Source of the DNA: JBFWYO01 sp050186335
GTDB taxonomy: Bacteria; Pseudomonadota; Alphaproteobacteria; Bin65
Length of the DNA stretch: 64,000 nt
NCBI GenBank assembly: GCA_050186335.1
Contig: JBFWYO010000003.1
Coordinates: 1-64,000, forward strand
Reading direction: 5' to 3'
Below, in pieces: positions 24,333-33,900 of this stretch (position 1 is the first letter of the stretch; each line of letters opens with the position of its first letter). The position numbers and the translations under genes are program-made. The notes under the pieces were generated by a model. It had not been told where the DNA came from. It saw only the letters and a program-made list of their open reading frames with translations, and ran no database searches.

Positions 24333-25016
24333 TCACGCCGGCCGCAGATAGCCGAGCAGCACGTCGACGACGTGGCGCTCGCGCGCGGCGCGCGCGACCG
24401 GCGCCGACAGATCTCGGTCGAAGATCGCCGACAGGGTGTGGATGTTCGAATAGTAGAAATAGCCCAGCGACGCGATGGTGATGTATAGATCGACGGCGTC
24501 GACGCCCTTGCGGAACACGCCTTCGCGCTCGCCGCGGCGCAGCAGATCGTCGATCATGGCGAGCAGCGGCGAGTAAAGCTTCGGCACCGAGGCCGAGCGT
24601 CGCAGATATTTGGCGCGGTTGAGGTTTTCGCCGGCGAGTAGGGCGATGAATTCCGGATGCGTGCCGCAGAAGCGGATGTTGAATTCCATCAGCCAGCGCA
24701 TGCCGTCGACCGGCTTCATGTCGGCCACGGTCAGCGTCCGCTCCTCTTCGCGCATGGTGGCGTAGACGCGCTCGAGCACGGTCAGCCAGAGCGCCTCCTT
24801 GTTGCCGAAATACTGGTAGATCATGCGCTTGTTGGCGCCGGCGCGCGCCGCAATCTCGTCGACGCGGGCGCCGGCCAGGCCGTGGGCCGCGAACTCGGCC
24901 GTGGCGGCGGCCAGGATGTTGCCGCGCGTCCGCGCCGGCTGACGCTTGGCTTGCTTGGCCACGGGCGCCGCGTTCCTTGCGGATTTGTCCGCTTTGCGCG
25001 GATTGACAGTCGGCAT
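24333..25016 (-). CDS. TetR-family regulator of the DUF993/DHDPS locus
   Basis: A 227-residue TetR protein. An N-terminal tail rich in Lys/Arg/Ala precedes the helix-turn-helix domain (TRGNILAAATAEFAAHGLAGA, then VDEIAARAGANKRMIYQYF and NKEALWLTVLERVY). The C-terminal domain resembles the TetR_C group with FNIRFCGTHPEFIALLAGEN. It is encoded just upstream of the catabolic operon on the same strand and divergent from the binding-protein gene. Sites sharing GTAACC and GGTTA arms lie in front of the operon and in front of itself, which argues for autoregulation and control of both transcription units. Confidence 0.85.
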   Translation of the reverse strand: MPTVNPRKADKSARNAAPVAKQAKRQPARTRGNILAAATAEFAAHGLAGARVDEIAARAGANKRMIYQYFGNKEALWLTVLERVYATMREEERTLTVADMKPVDGMRWLMEFNIRFCGTHPEFIALLAGENLNRAKYLRRSASVPKLYSPLLAMIDDLLRRGEREGVFRKGVDAVDLYITIASLGYFYYSNIHTLSAIFDRDLSAPVARAARERHVVDVLLGYLRPA

Positions 25017-25035
25017 AGGCTCTCTTTATCGTTTT

Positions 25036-25051
25036 GTAACCGGTTGGTTAT
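25036..25051. promoter_or_regulatory. TetR operator site 2
   Basis: GTAACCGGTTGGTTAT: TAACC-N4-GGTTA with the same arm spacing as site 1 and identical at 12 of 16 positions. It lies in the 175-bp divergent region between the TetR gene and the NMT1-type binding-protein gene, 20 bases from the TetR start. Confidence 0.7.
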
Positions 25052-25191
25052 CACGCACGAAACCGCATTTCGCGGGGCCGGTCAACGCGCCCGAACCGGG
25101 CGCCCCGAACGTGCTAGATTTGCGCAACGGGACTGGCTGAAGAAACGAAGACTGTCCGCGACACGGGACATCAGGGACAAGGGAGGACACG

Positions 25192-26196
25192 ATGAAGACG
25201 ATAGTACGCACTGCGGCGCTCGCCGCAACGGTGCTGGGCGTTGCCGCCATGCCGGCGGCGGCGCAGCAGAAGACCGAGAAGCTCGATTTCATTCTCAACT
25301 GGATCGCCGGCGGCGATCACGCGCCGTACTACTACGCTAAGAAGCTCGGCTGGTACGAAAAGGCCGGCATCGATCTCAACATCGAGCAGGGCAAAGGCTC
25401 GGGCCTGGCGATCCAGAAGACCGGCGCCGGCGCCAACCCGGTCGGGCTGGCCGACATGGCGGGCGTGCTGGTCGGCATCGGCAAGGGCGCCAAGCTGGTC
25501 GCGGTCTACAACGTTTATGCGAACTCGCCGCAGGGCCTGTACTGGCTGAAGAGCTCCGGCATCAAGGGCGTCAAGGATCTCGCCGGCAAGAAGATCGGCA
25601 ACCCGCCCGGCGACGGCGCGCGCATCATGTGGCCGGCTCTGGCCAAGGCCAACGGCCTTGACCCGAAGAGCGTCACCTGGGTGAACATCGACGCCAACGC
25701 CAAGCTAGCGGCGCTGAAATCGAAATCGATCGACGCCACGACGTCGTTCTACAACATCCACCACGTGTTCCAGCGCGAGCTGGGCGCGGATCTCGGCTTC
25801 GTCGCGTGGCGCGACGTGGGCCTCAACCCGTACGGCAATTCGATCATCGTCAACGGCGACTTCATGGCCAAGAACAAGGCCTTGATCGGCAAGTTCGTGA
25901 ACGTAACGCAGAAGGCGTTCGCGGCTTGCGTGGCGGAGCCGAAGCCGTGCGTGCAGGCGCTGATCGACGCCAACGGCGCGCTCAAGCTCGACAACGAACT
26001 GCAGAACTGGGCGCTGGTCGAAGTGCTGATGAGCGACAAGTTCTCGCGCGAAGTGGCGCTCGGCTGGCACGACCCGAAGCGGATGGACGACGATTACAAG
26101 CTGGTCAAGGAATATATCGGCGTCGACAAGGACTTCGATGTCAAGACGACATACAACAACGAGTTCCTCGACAAATCGATCAAGATGAAGAAGTAG
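25192..26196 (+). CDS. NMT1/THI5-type ABC substrate-binding protein
   Basis: A 334-residue periplasmic binding protein with a signal peptide ending MPAAAQQKTE. The mature start LDFILNWIAGGDHAPYYYAKKLGWYEKAGIDL is the classic NMT1/SsuA pattern. GLADMAGVLVGIGKGA and IGNPPGDGARIMWPALAKANG form the ligand-binding clefts. Relatives bind pyrimidine precursors, sulfonates, riboflavin or aromatic acids. It is divergent from the TetR gene and supplies the substrate to the permease and ATPase encoded at 21.6-23.1 kb. A strong terminator follows. Confidence 0.88.
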   Translation: MKTIVRTAALAATVLGVAAMPAAAQQKTEKLDFILNWIAGGDHAPYYYAKKLGWYEKAGIDLNIEQGKGSGLAIQKTGAGANPVGLADMAGVLVGIGKGAKLVAVYNVYANSPQGLYWLKSSGIKGVKDLAGKKIGNPPGDGARIMWPALAKANGLDPKSVTWVNIDANAKLAALKSKSIDATTSFYNIHHVFQRELGADLGFVAWRDVGLNPYGNSIIVNGDFMAKNKALIGKFVNVTQKAFAACVAEPKPCVQALIDANGALKLDNELQNWALVEVLMSDKFSREVALGWHDPKRMDDDYKLVKEYIGVDKDFDVKTTYNNEFLDKSIKMKK

Positions 26197-26224
26197 CGCG
26201 GATTTATTTCCGCGTCGGTTTCAG

Positions 26225-26257
26225 GCGCCGCGTTCGCATCGAACGCGGCGCTTTTTT
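26225..26257 (+). terminator. Terminator of the binding-protein gene
   Basis: Perfect 11-bp stem GCGCCGCGTTC / GAACGCGGCGC with a 5-base loop and six T. It is 29 bases past the stop codon. Confidence 0.9.
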
Positions 26258-26306
26258 GCGGCGCACACGAATCTGAATTCTTTTTGCGGACGCCGAACGC
26301 GGCAAC

Positions 26307-26380
26307 GGCTCATGCGTCCATCAGCGCAAGATGAGGCCTGTATTAGGACTCCACGTGCTGAGCTAGTCGAAGCATGAGCC
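26307..26380. repeat. Possible degenerate REP-like element
   Basis: A 9-bp inverted repeat (GGCTCATGC / GCATGAGCC) encloses the string CTGAGCTAGTCGAAG, which resembles the core CTGAGCTTGTCGAAG of the large palindromic repeat at 52.9 kb. It fills part of the 167-base gap after the terminator. It is probably a decayed copy of the same repeat family. Confidence 0.35.
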
Positions 26381-26424
26381 TCGAAGGTGCGGCTCGATCC
26401 GGTCATTCCGAGCAGCGTCTCGCC

Positions 26425-27309
26425 CTACCCCAATTCCGGACCCGCGACCGCGTACAGCAGCGAGGCATCGCCGGGTGCCTTCGAGGTGCCGCACGCCATG
26501 CGGATGAACGGACGTTCGGCGACAAACCCCGAAGCCGCCAATTTTTCCTGCAACGCGGCGGCGGCATCGGGCACGTCGATATAGAACGGCGCATCCTGCC
26601 GGGCGAACGCGACGGCAAGCAACGCATCCGCGGTTGCCGCATCGGTCGCCACGATCGGGCCGAGATGCGTCGCCACGCGTCCGTCGCGCGCAAGTGAAAA
26701 TCCCGTCAGCCTGCCGCCGCGCCGCGCCGCCAGCGCCAGGTTCGGTCGGCGCCGCGCGAGATCGCGCAGGATCGGCGCGCGATCGGCGCCGAACGCCTGC
26801 CGATCGAGCGCCAGCGCATCCGACCAGTCGGCGTCGCCGAACGGAGCGATGCGAATGCCGGAATCGGGCGGTGCCGCGAACGCAACTCGCCCGGCATCGC
26901 GCCGCGTGAGTCGTGTCAATCGCCACAGATCGACGAAGCCGAGCGTCAGGTATAATTCGCGCCCGGCCGGTGTTGCATCCAGCATCGGCGTCAGCCGGCG
27001 CGCGGCCAGTTCATCCAGGCAGAATTGCATCATGCGCTTGCCGAGCCCGAGCCGGCGGCAGGTTTCGTCGACCAGGATCATGCTGATCCAGCCGAACCCG
27101 CCGCCGGTGAACGGCAGCGTGATCCCGGTCGCGACCAGTTTTTCGCCTGGCGCGCTGAGCCCGAAACCGCGGCCGATCGAGAGCATCAGGCGCCAATCGG
27201 CGGCGATCTGGTTCCAATGCGCCTGCTTCGCCAGCGCACCGGCCGCGTCGATCTGCGCCGGCGACAGATCGAGCGGGCGCAATTTCTCCGGGTCGAGGCG
27301 CGAGGTCAA
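26425..27309 (-). CDS. Tandem GNAT-family N-acetyltransferase
   Basis: A 294-residue protein. The best start is a TTG whose last two bases overlap the stop of the epimerase gene (TTGA), giving MTSRLDPEKLRPLDL. The first half is a GNAT domain: SMILVDETCRRLGLGKRMMQ is the acetyl-CoA-binding segment with an R-x-x-G-L-G-like turn, followed by ATPAGRELYLTLGF. The second half, from about residue 140, looks like a second, weaker GNAT domain ending in FYIDVPDAAAALQEKLAASGF. Such two-domain proteins acetylate amines or small metabolites; the substrate is unknown. Translation coupling links it to the epimerase. Confidence 0.7.
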   Translation of the reverse strand: MTSRLDPEKLRPLDLSPAQIDAAGALAKQAHWNQIAADWRLMLSIGRGFGLSAPGEKLVATGITLPFTGGGFGWISMILVDETCRRLGLGKRMMQFCLDELAARRLTPMLDATPAGRELYLTLGFVDLWRLTRLTRRDAGRVAFAAPPDSGIRIAPFGDADWSDALALDRQAFGADRAPILRDLARRRPNLALAARRGGRLTGFSLARDGRVATHLGPIVATDAATADALLAVAFARQDAPFYIDVPDAAAALQEKLAASGFVAERPFIRMACGTSKAPGDASLLYAVAGPELG

Positions 27310-28331
27310 AACTTGCCGTCTTGCTGGTCGTAATGCGTGGGTTTGTCCAGGCTCGGCATGTCGCGCGCGACCCAGTCGGCGACCCAATCGATCATGCGAT
27401 CCAGGGACACGTGCGGATAGCCGAACAGCGCCATCGCCCTCTGCGTGTTCACCAGCCAGGTCATTTCCGCCTCGCGGCCCTCCAGCACCGGTGCCTTGCC
27501 GAAGCGCCGCCCGAACTGGTGGGCATGCTGGCGTACCGAAACCGTTTCGGGGCCGCTGATATTATTGGGACTGGTCGGGGTGGTGCTGTGCGCGAGCGAG
27601 CGCAGCACCATGGCGTTCGCATCGCCCTGCCAGATCACGTTGACGTGGCCCATGGTGAGATCGATCGCGCGGCCGGCTTTCACCTTGGTGGCGACGTCGA
27701 ACAGCACGCCGTAGCGCATGTCGATCGCGTAATTGAGCCTGATCAGACGGCCGGGCGTTTTCGTCTGCAGCGAGAAATATTCGAACAGCCGTTCGCGCGC
27801 CACGCACGAATTGGCGTAGGTGCTGGACGGCGGCGTGGCCGGCGTCTCTTCGGTGGCGCCGCCCTCGGCCACGCGCACGAACGGGTAAACGTTGCCGGTC
27901 GAGAACGCGACGATGCGCGAACCCACATAATGTTCCGCGACCATCGCCGGGACCATCGCGTTCATCGCCCAGGTGAGGTCCTCGCGGCCGGTGGTGCCGA
28001 ATTTGCGGCCGGCCATGAAGATCACGTTGGGCGATTTCGGCAGCCTGGCGATCGCGGCACGATCGAGCAGATCCGCTTCGATGCACTCGATGCCCCAGGA
28101 CTTCAATTTTTCGCGCAAGCCCGCTTCGGAGAAGCGCGCCACCCCGATCACGCGGCGCTTCGGATCGGCGCGCTTGGCCATGCGCGCCAGCGTCGGCCCC
28201 ATCTTGCCGCCGACGCCGAGTACGACGATATCGCCCGGCGCCTTAGCCAGATCGCCGGCCAACTCCGGCGTGGGCTCGGTCATGATATCTTCGAGATGCG
28301 CTTCGTCGCGGAACTTGTCGGGCCAATTCAT
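27306..28331 (-). CDS. NAD-dependent epimerase/dehydratase-family protein
   Basis: A 341-residue extended short-chain dehydrogenase. The nucleotide-binding segment is IVVLGVGGKMGPTLARMA, followed by VIGVARF after strand 2, VIFMAGRKFG and IVAFSTGNVYPF. The usual Y-x3-K catalytic pair reads YANSCVARE: the Tyr is kept but Lys is replaced by Cys, so classical epimerase chemistry is doubtful. An alternative start lies 16 codons downstream. It is divergent from the MetE-like gene, with TetR operator site 3 in the shared 166-bp region, and coupled to the acetyltransferase. Confidence 0.72.
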   Translation of the reverse strand: MNWPDKFRDEAHLEDIMTEPTPELAGDLAKAPGDIVVLGVGGKMGPTLARMAKRADPKRRVIGVARFSEAGLREKLKSWGIECIEADLLDRAAIARLPKSPNVIFMAGRKFGTTGREDLTWAMNAMVPAMVAEHYVGSRIVAFSTGNVYPFVRVAEGGATEETPATPPSSTYANSCVARERLFEYFSLQTKTPGRLIRLNYAIDMRYGVLFDVATKVKAGRAIDLTMGHVNVIWQGDANAMVLRSLAHSTTPTSPNNISGPETVSVRQHAHQFGRRFGKAPVLEGREAEMTWLVNTQRAMALFGYPHVSLDRMIDWVADWVARDMPSLDKPTHYDQQDGKF

Positions 28332-28379
28332 GCGCGGCGACTCCGTTGCTCTGGCGCCCGGACCGCAGGCGCGCTATAA

Positions 28380-28395
28380 GTAACCAGTTAGATAC
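28380..28395. promoter_or_regulatory. TetR operator site 3 (imperfect)
   Basis: GTAACCAGTTAGATAC matches site 1 at 12 of 16 positions and keeps the complete GTAACC arm; the right arm is degenerate (AGATAC). It lies between the divergent epimerase and MetE-like genes, 3.3 kb from site 2, which would bring both genes into the same regulon. Confidence 0.5.
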
Positions 28396-28497
28396 TTAGG
28401 CACCAAGAAACCTAGCACGAGCCCCTGCCGAAGCAAAACCAGCCGAATCGAATCGGGGCGAAGCGAGTCGGGGCACGGCCATATCGGGAGGCCCAGC

Positions 28498-29520
28498 ATG
28501 GCGCAAGCGCGCATTCAAACCACCGTCGTCGGCTCGTATCCGGTGCCCGACTGGCTGACCGCCCTGCCCTCCGAGCAGGCGCTGATCGATGCCACGCGCG
28601 TGGTGCTGGCGACCCAGGAATTGGCCGGTATCGATCTGGTGTGCGACGGCGAACTGTACCGCTTCGACGTCAATCATCCCGAAACCAACGGCATGATCGA
28701 GTACTTCGTGCGCCCGCTGTCGGGCATCCGCACGCTGATCACGTTCGAAGAAGCGGTCGCCTACCGCCAGCAGCACGGCATGAAATTCCGCACGCGCCCG
28801 CCGGGCGTCGTCGATGGGCCGGTCGGCTCCGGCACGCTCGATCTGCCGGTCGCCTGCGCACGCGCGAAACGCCTGGCGACCAAGCCGCTGAAATTCACCG
28901 TGACCGGCCCGCACATGCTGGCGAAAACGTTGGTCGACAGGCACTACGGCAGCGTCGCCAAACTGGCCGATGCGATCGCCGACGCACTGGCGGCCCAGAT
29001 CGCGCATTGCGACGCGGAAGTGATCCAACTCGACGAAGCCAATCTGCCGGGCAGCCCGGACGAATGGAAATGGGCCGCCGCCGCCATCAACCGCGTGCTC
29101 GATTCGGTCAAAACCAAAGCCGCGGTGCATCTATGCTTCGGCAATTACGGCGGACAGAGCATCCAGCAGGGCAGCTGGACCAAGCTGATCGATTACCTGA
29201 ACGCGCTGCATGTCGATCACATCGTGATGGAGAACGCGCACCGGCCGCTCGACGAGCTTGCGGCGTTCCGCGACCTGCGGCCTGAGATCGGCATGGGTCT
29301 CGGCGTGGTCGACATCAAGCGCACCGAGATCGAATCCGCCGACGCGATCGCCCGCGCGATCGAGCGCGCGGAAAAATCCATGGGCGCCGGGCGGATCAGA
29401 TACATCCATCCGGATTGCGGCTTCTGGATGCTGAAGCGGCCAATAGCGGACGCGAAAATCAGAGCTTTGGTCGCCGGGCGCGATCTTTACGAGGGCCGCA
29501 AGGGGATCAAGGCGGCGTAA
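28498..29520 (+). CDS. MetE C-terminal domain-like (cobalamin-independent methyltransferase) protein
   Basis: A 340-residue single-domain homologue of the catalytic half of methionine synthase MetE. It begins QTTVVGSYPVPDWL, typical of the family. Zinc ligands can be placed at His and Cys in AVHLCFGNYGG and Cys in IHPDCGFWML, with a Glu in VMENAHRP. CDGELYRFDVNHP and FTVTGPHMLAKTL are further family segments. Stand-alone forms transfer methyl or related groups to thiols, or cleave thioether-type substrates. No 5-methyltetrahydrofolate N-terminal half is present. It is controlled from the same divergent region as the epimerase. Confidence 0.82.
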   Translation: MAQARIQTTVVGSYPVPDWLTALPSEQALIDATRVVLATQELAGIDLVCDGELYRFDVNHPETNGMIEYFVRPLSGIRTLITFEEAVAYRQQHGMKFRTRPPGVVDGPVGSGTLDLPVACARAKRLATKPLKFTVTGPHMLAKTLVDRHYGSVAKLADAIADALAAQIAHCDAEVIQLDEANLPGSPDEWKWAAAAINRVLDSVKTKAAVHLCFGNYGGQSIQQGSWTKLIDYLNALHVDHIVMENAHRPLDELAAFRDLRPEIGMGLGVVDIKRTEIESADAIARAIERAEKSMGAGRIRYIHPDCGFWMLKRPIADAKIRALVAGRDLYEGRKGIKAA

Positions 29521-29536
29521 GCCGGCGGCAGATCGT

Positions 29537-30901
29537 TCAAGGCGCAAACGTCCGCGCCAACGCGTCGATTGCTCCGGCCCAATCGCCCGGCCGCGGTTGG
29601 CGGAACAGGCGCGCGGTCGGGTACCACGGGCTGTCGGCGCGATCGGTCAGCCAGCGCCAATCGGGCGCGAACGGCAGCAGGATATCGACCGGCAGGCCCA
29701 TCGCGCCGGCCAGATGCGCAACCGCCGTATCGACGGCGACGACGCGATCGAGCGCGGCGATCGCCGCCGCGGTGTCGGCGAAATCGCGCAGATGCGGCGA
29801 CAGGTCGGTCCAGTTCGCGCGAGCCGAGAGATCGCGCACGTCCACCGCGGCGGTGCCGACCTGCAAGCCGTACCAGTCGATGTTCGGCAGTTCGAACAGC
29901 GGCGCCAGCGCGGCGAATGCGACCGAGCGGTAGCGGTCGTTATTGTGCTTCATATTGCCGGCCCAGACCAAACCGATACGCCGGCGGCCGGTTTCCGCCG
30001 CGCGCACACGCCAGGCCACCGCGCGATCCGGCGGCGGCGCCAGGTACGGCACGCTGCACGGTAGATTCTCCAGCGTGGTGTGGAATACGCGCGCCAGACT
30101 CATGACCGGCAAATGCACGTCGCACGAGGGAACCGCGCCGCCGCGCGCGACCACGCGCACGCCCGGGAAATTCGCGGCGAACAAGTCGACCAGCGCGGCC
30201 TGCACTTCGAGCACGACATTCTTGGCTAGGCGCTGCGCGGCCGGCAGGAAACGCGCGAACTGCAGCATGTCGCCGACGCCCTGCTCGGCGTGCAAGAACA
30301 GGGTTCCGTTCGGCAGCGCGCTGCCGTTCCACAACGGCTTGCCGACTGGCTTGAGCGGGGAGGCGGGACGGCTGAAACGCCATTCGTAGGCGACGAAGCC
30401 GTTGGCGTAATCGCCGCGCAGCAGCAGCGCCATGCTTTCGTTCCAATGCGCGGAGACATGCTGCGGATCGACGGCGATGGCTTCGCGATAGGCATGTCGC
30501 GATTCGTCCCATCTGCCGAGCCGCTTCAGCGCGTTGCCGAGATTGCAATGCGCATCGGCCGCGCGCGCATCGAGCGCGATCGCCAGGCGGAATTGCGCCA
30601 CCGCCTAATCCAATCGGTCGGCTTCCATCAACGCGCTGGCATAGTTCGTGCGCATCGATGCGTCGCCCGGGCGTGCTTCGAGCGCGCGTCCGATCCATTC
30701 GACGGCCGACTCGTACGCGCCGCGCCTGAATTCGCTGACCCCGAGAATGTGCAACGCGTCGGCATCGGTGGGCCGCACGGCGAGGTAATCGCGGCACAAG
30801 GTGGCGGCTTGGTCGAATGCGTTGCGGTTGAAAGCGCGCAGCGCCGCACTCAGCGACGGTTTCGGCGGCATTGTCGGATGCTTGACGATAACGTTTGGCA
30901 T
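29537..30901 (-). pseudogene. TPR-glycosyltransferase gene split by one amber codon
   Basis: A 454-codon reading frame interrupted by a single in-frame TAG at 30605-30607. The first part (98 codons) has TPR repeats: FDQAATLCRDYLAVRPTDAD, then YESAVEWIGRALEARPGDAS, and breaks inside the next repeat after ALMEADRLD. The frame continues unchanged with AVAQFRLAIALDARAADAHC, another TPR, and a C-terminal glycosyltransferase-9/heptosyltransferase-like domain (TLFLHAEQGVGDMLQFARF, then GLVWAGN, then AVDTAVAHLAGAMGLPVDIL). The interrupted position is where TPRs usually have Glu, so GAG to TAG explains it. Everything else is intact. It is either a recent nonsense mutation, suppressed, or a sequencing error. 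The downstream part may also be translated from a GTG at 30601. Confidence 0.8.
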
Positions 30902-30943
30902 AGCGCTTCAATGACGGACGGGCGGCGGGCGGTAAGCTGCCGG

Positions 30944-33900
30944 CTAGTCTACCGCATTCGACGCCGGTCTGGCGGGCGCTATCGGCGCCAGCCGCTTCGG
31001 CAGGCGGCTGCGCGCGCCGCCCAGCCGCTTCCCCATGCGATCCAACAACAGGTAGACCACTGGCGTGGTGTAGAGCGTCAGGATTTGCGAGACGATCAGC
31101 CCGCCGATGATGGTAATGCCGAGCGGCCGGCGCAGCTCGGCGCCCGGGCCTTCGGCGATGACCAGCGGCACCGCGCCCAGCAGCGCGGTCATCGTGGTCA
31201 TCATGATCGGCCGGAAGCGCACCAGACAGGCCTCGTAAATGGCGCGATTCGCCGACAGGCCTTCCCTGCGTTCGCGCTCGAGCGCGAAATCGACCAGCAT
31301 AATGCCATTCTTCTTGACGATGCCGATCAGCAGAATGATGCCGATCAGCGCGATCACCGTCAGCTCGGCGTTGAACACGCGCAACGCCAGCAGGGCGCCG
31401 AGGCCGGCCGCCGGCAAGGTCGAGATGATGGTCAGCGGGTGCGCCAGGCTTTCGTACAGGATGCCAAGCACGATGTAGACGACAACGAGTGCCGCCAGGA
31501 TCAAGAGCGGCTGCGACTGCGTACTGCCGCGCGCCGCCGCGGCGTCGCCGGCGAATTCGGTGCGGATCGATTCGGGCAGGTGCAGCTCGGCGACCGCGGT
31601 GGAAACCGACCTGGCGGCTTCGTCGAGCGTCATGCCGGGCGACAGATTGTAGCTGACGGTGACCGCCGGGAACTGGCTGCGATGATTGACGACGAGCGGC
31701 GAGAGGCCCTTCTCGATCGTCACCAGACTGGTCAGCGGCACCTGAACGTTGTTGGCGCCGCGTACGTAGATGCGCGACAGGTCGGTCGGATCGCGGCGGA
31801 ACTGCGGCTCGACCTCGAGGATGATGCGATACTGGTTGCGCTGCGTGTAGATGGTCGAAATCTGGCGCTCGGCGAACGCGTTGTTGAGCGCATCGTTGAT
31901 GTCCTGGATGCGCACGCCGAGCCGCGAGGCGGTGGTGCGGTCGATCTTGATCGCGACCTGCAAGCCGCCCTGCTCGCGGTCGATGGTGACGTCGACCAGG
32001 CCCGGCAGGCGCCGGACTTTCTCCAGCACCCGGGGGGCCGCCTGCTGCAACTGGTCGAGATCGGTGCCGTACAGCGTGAACTGGTACTGGGATTGCGTCT
32101 GCCGGCCGCCGACGCGCAAATCCTGCGACGGCGTGAGGAACACCCGCACGCCCTCGACGACCGCCAGCTTGGTGCGCAGGCGCGCGACCACCCGCGCGGT
32201 GGTCAGCCCGCCGCGTTCGGCCATCGGCTTCAGGCTGATGAAGAACCGCCCGAAATTCACCGCGCCCCAGCCGGAGCCGCCGACCGACGAGCCGACCGAG
32301 GCGACCGCCGGATCGGCCATGATGATCTCGGCGGCGCGCTGCTGCAGCTCGACCATGGCTTGATAGGAGATTTCCGGCGACGCGCGCGTGCCGCCGAACA
32401 CCAGCCCGGTATCGTCCTGCGGAAAGAAGCCCTTCGGCGTGATGGCGTAATAGTGCACGGTCAGCACGATGGTGCCGAGCAGCACGATCAGCGTGGCGAT
32501 CTGGTGGCGCAGGACGACGCGCAGGCTTTTCGCATAGGCCAGCATGATGCCGCGGCTGAGCCGGTCGGCCGCGCGGTGCAGGCGCGTCGATCGGCGCGGC
32601 GCCGGCTTGCGCACATAATGCGCGCAGATCATCGGCGTGACCGACAGCGAAACGACGGTCGAAATGACGATGGCGAAGGTCAACGTCAGCGAGAATTCCT
32701 GGAACAGGCGGCCGACGATGCCGCCCATGAACAGCAACGGAATGAACGCCGCGATCAGGGACAGGCTGATCGAGATCACCGTGAAGCCGATTTCGCGCGC
32801 GCCGACCAGCGCGGCCTGCGCCGGCGGCAAGCCTTGCTCGAGCTTGCGGTGGAAATTCTCGATCATGACGATCGCATCGTCGACCACGAAGCCGACCGAG
32901 ACCGCGAGCGCCATGAGCGACAGATTGTCGATCGAGAACCCGGACAGCCACATGGCGCCGCAGGTGCCGGCGAGCGTGAGCGGCACGGTAACGCCGGCGG
33001 CCAGCGTGAGAATGCCGCGGCGCAGGAACGCGAACACGACCAGCATGACCAGGAACACGCTGGCCAGCAGCGTAAACTGCATGTCGCGCACGCTGGCGCG
33101 AATTGTGCTGGTCCGGTCGGTCAAAATCGAGATCTTGATGCCCGGCGGAATCCACCGCTGCAGTTCGGGCAACAGCTCGCGCACGCGATCGACGGTTTCG
33201 ATCACATTGGCGTTGGCCTGCTTGGTGATAATCAGCAGCACCGCGGGATCGCGGTTGAAGAACGCGGCCGAGCGGCTGGTGCGCACGCCCTGGTCGATGC
33301 CGGCCAGATCCGCCAGGCGCACCACCTTGCCGTCGGCGCCGACCTTGACCACGAGATCGTCGTATTCGCGCGGCGTGCGCAGCTGATCGTTGGTGGCGAT
33401 GGTGAAGCCGAGGCCGGGCCCGTCGATGACGCCGACCGGGCCGACCGAATTGGCGCGCGCGATTGCGGTGCGCACGTCCTCGAGCGAGACGCCCATGGCA
33501 GCCAGCTTGGCCGGGTTGACGCGCACGCGGATGGCCGGCTGCTCGGCGCCGCTGACCGATACGTCGCCGACACCCTCGATCTGGGCGATGCGCTGGGCGA
33601 TGACGCTGTCGGCCGCGTCGTAGATGGCGCTCGGCAAGATCGTCGTCGAGGTCAGCGCCAGGATCAGCACCGGCGAGGCCGCCGGATTCGCCTTCCGGAA
33701 CGACGGCGCCGAGCCGAGATCGCTGGGCAGATCGGCGAGCGACGCGTTGATCGCCGCCTGCACGTCGCGCGCGGCCTTGTCGATGTTGCGGTCGAGATCA
33801 AACTGCACCGTGATGCTGGTCGAGCCGAGCGAGCTATACGAGCTGATCTCGGTGACGCCGGCGATTTCGCCCAGGCGCCGTTCGAGCGGTGCTGCGACGG

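Noticed and set aside
29940..33155. A 1,071-codon minus-strand frame overlapping the RND and TPR genes
   Set aside because: It lies in an alternative frame of the same strand and is Arg/Ala/Gly-rich without motifs; the MdtC-like frame explains the DNA.
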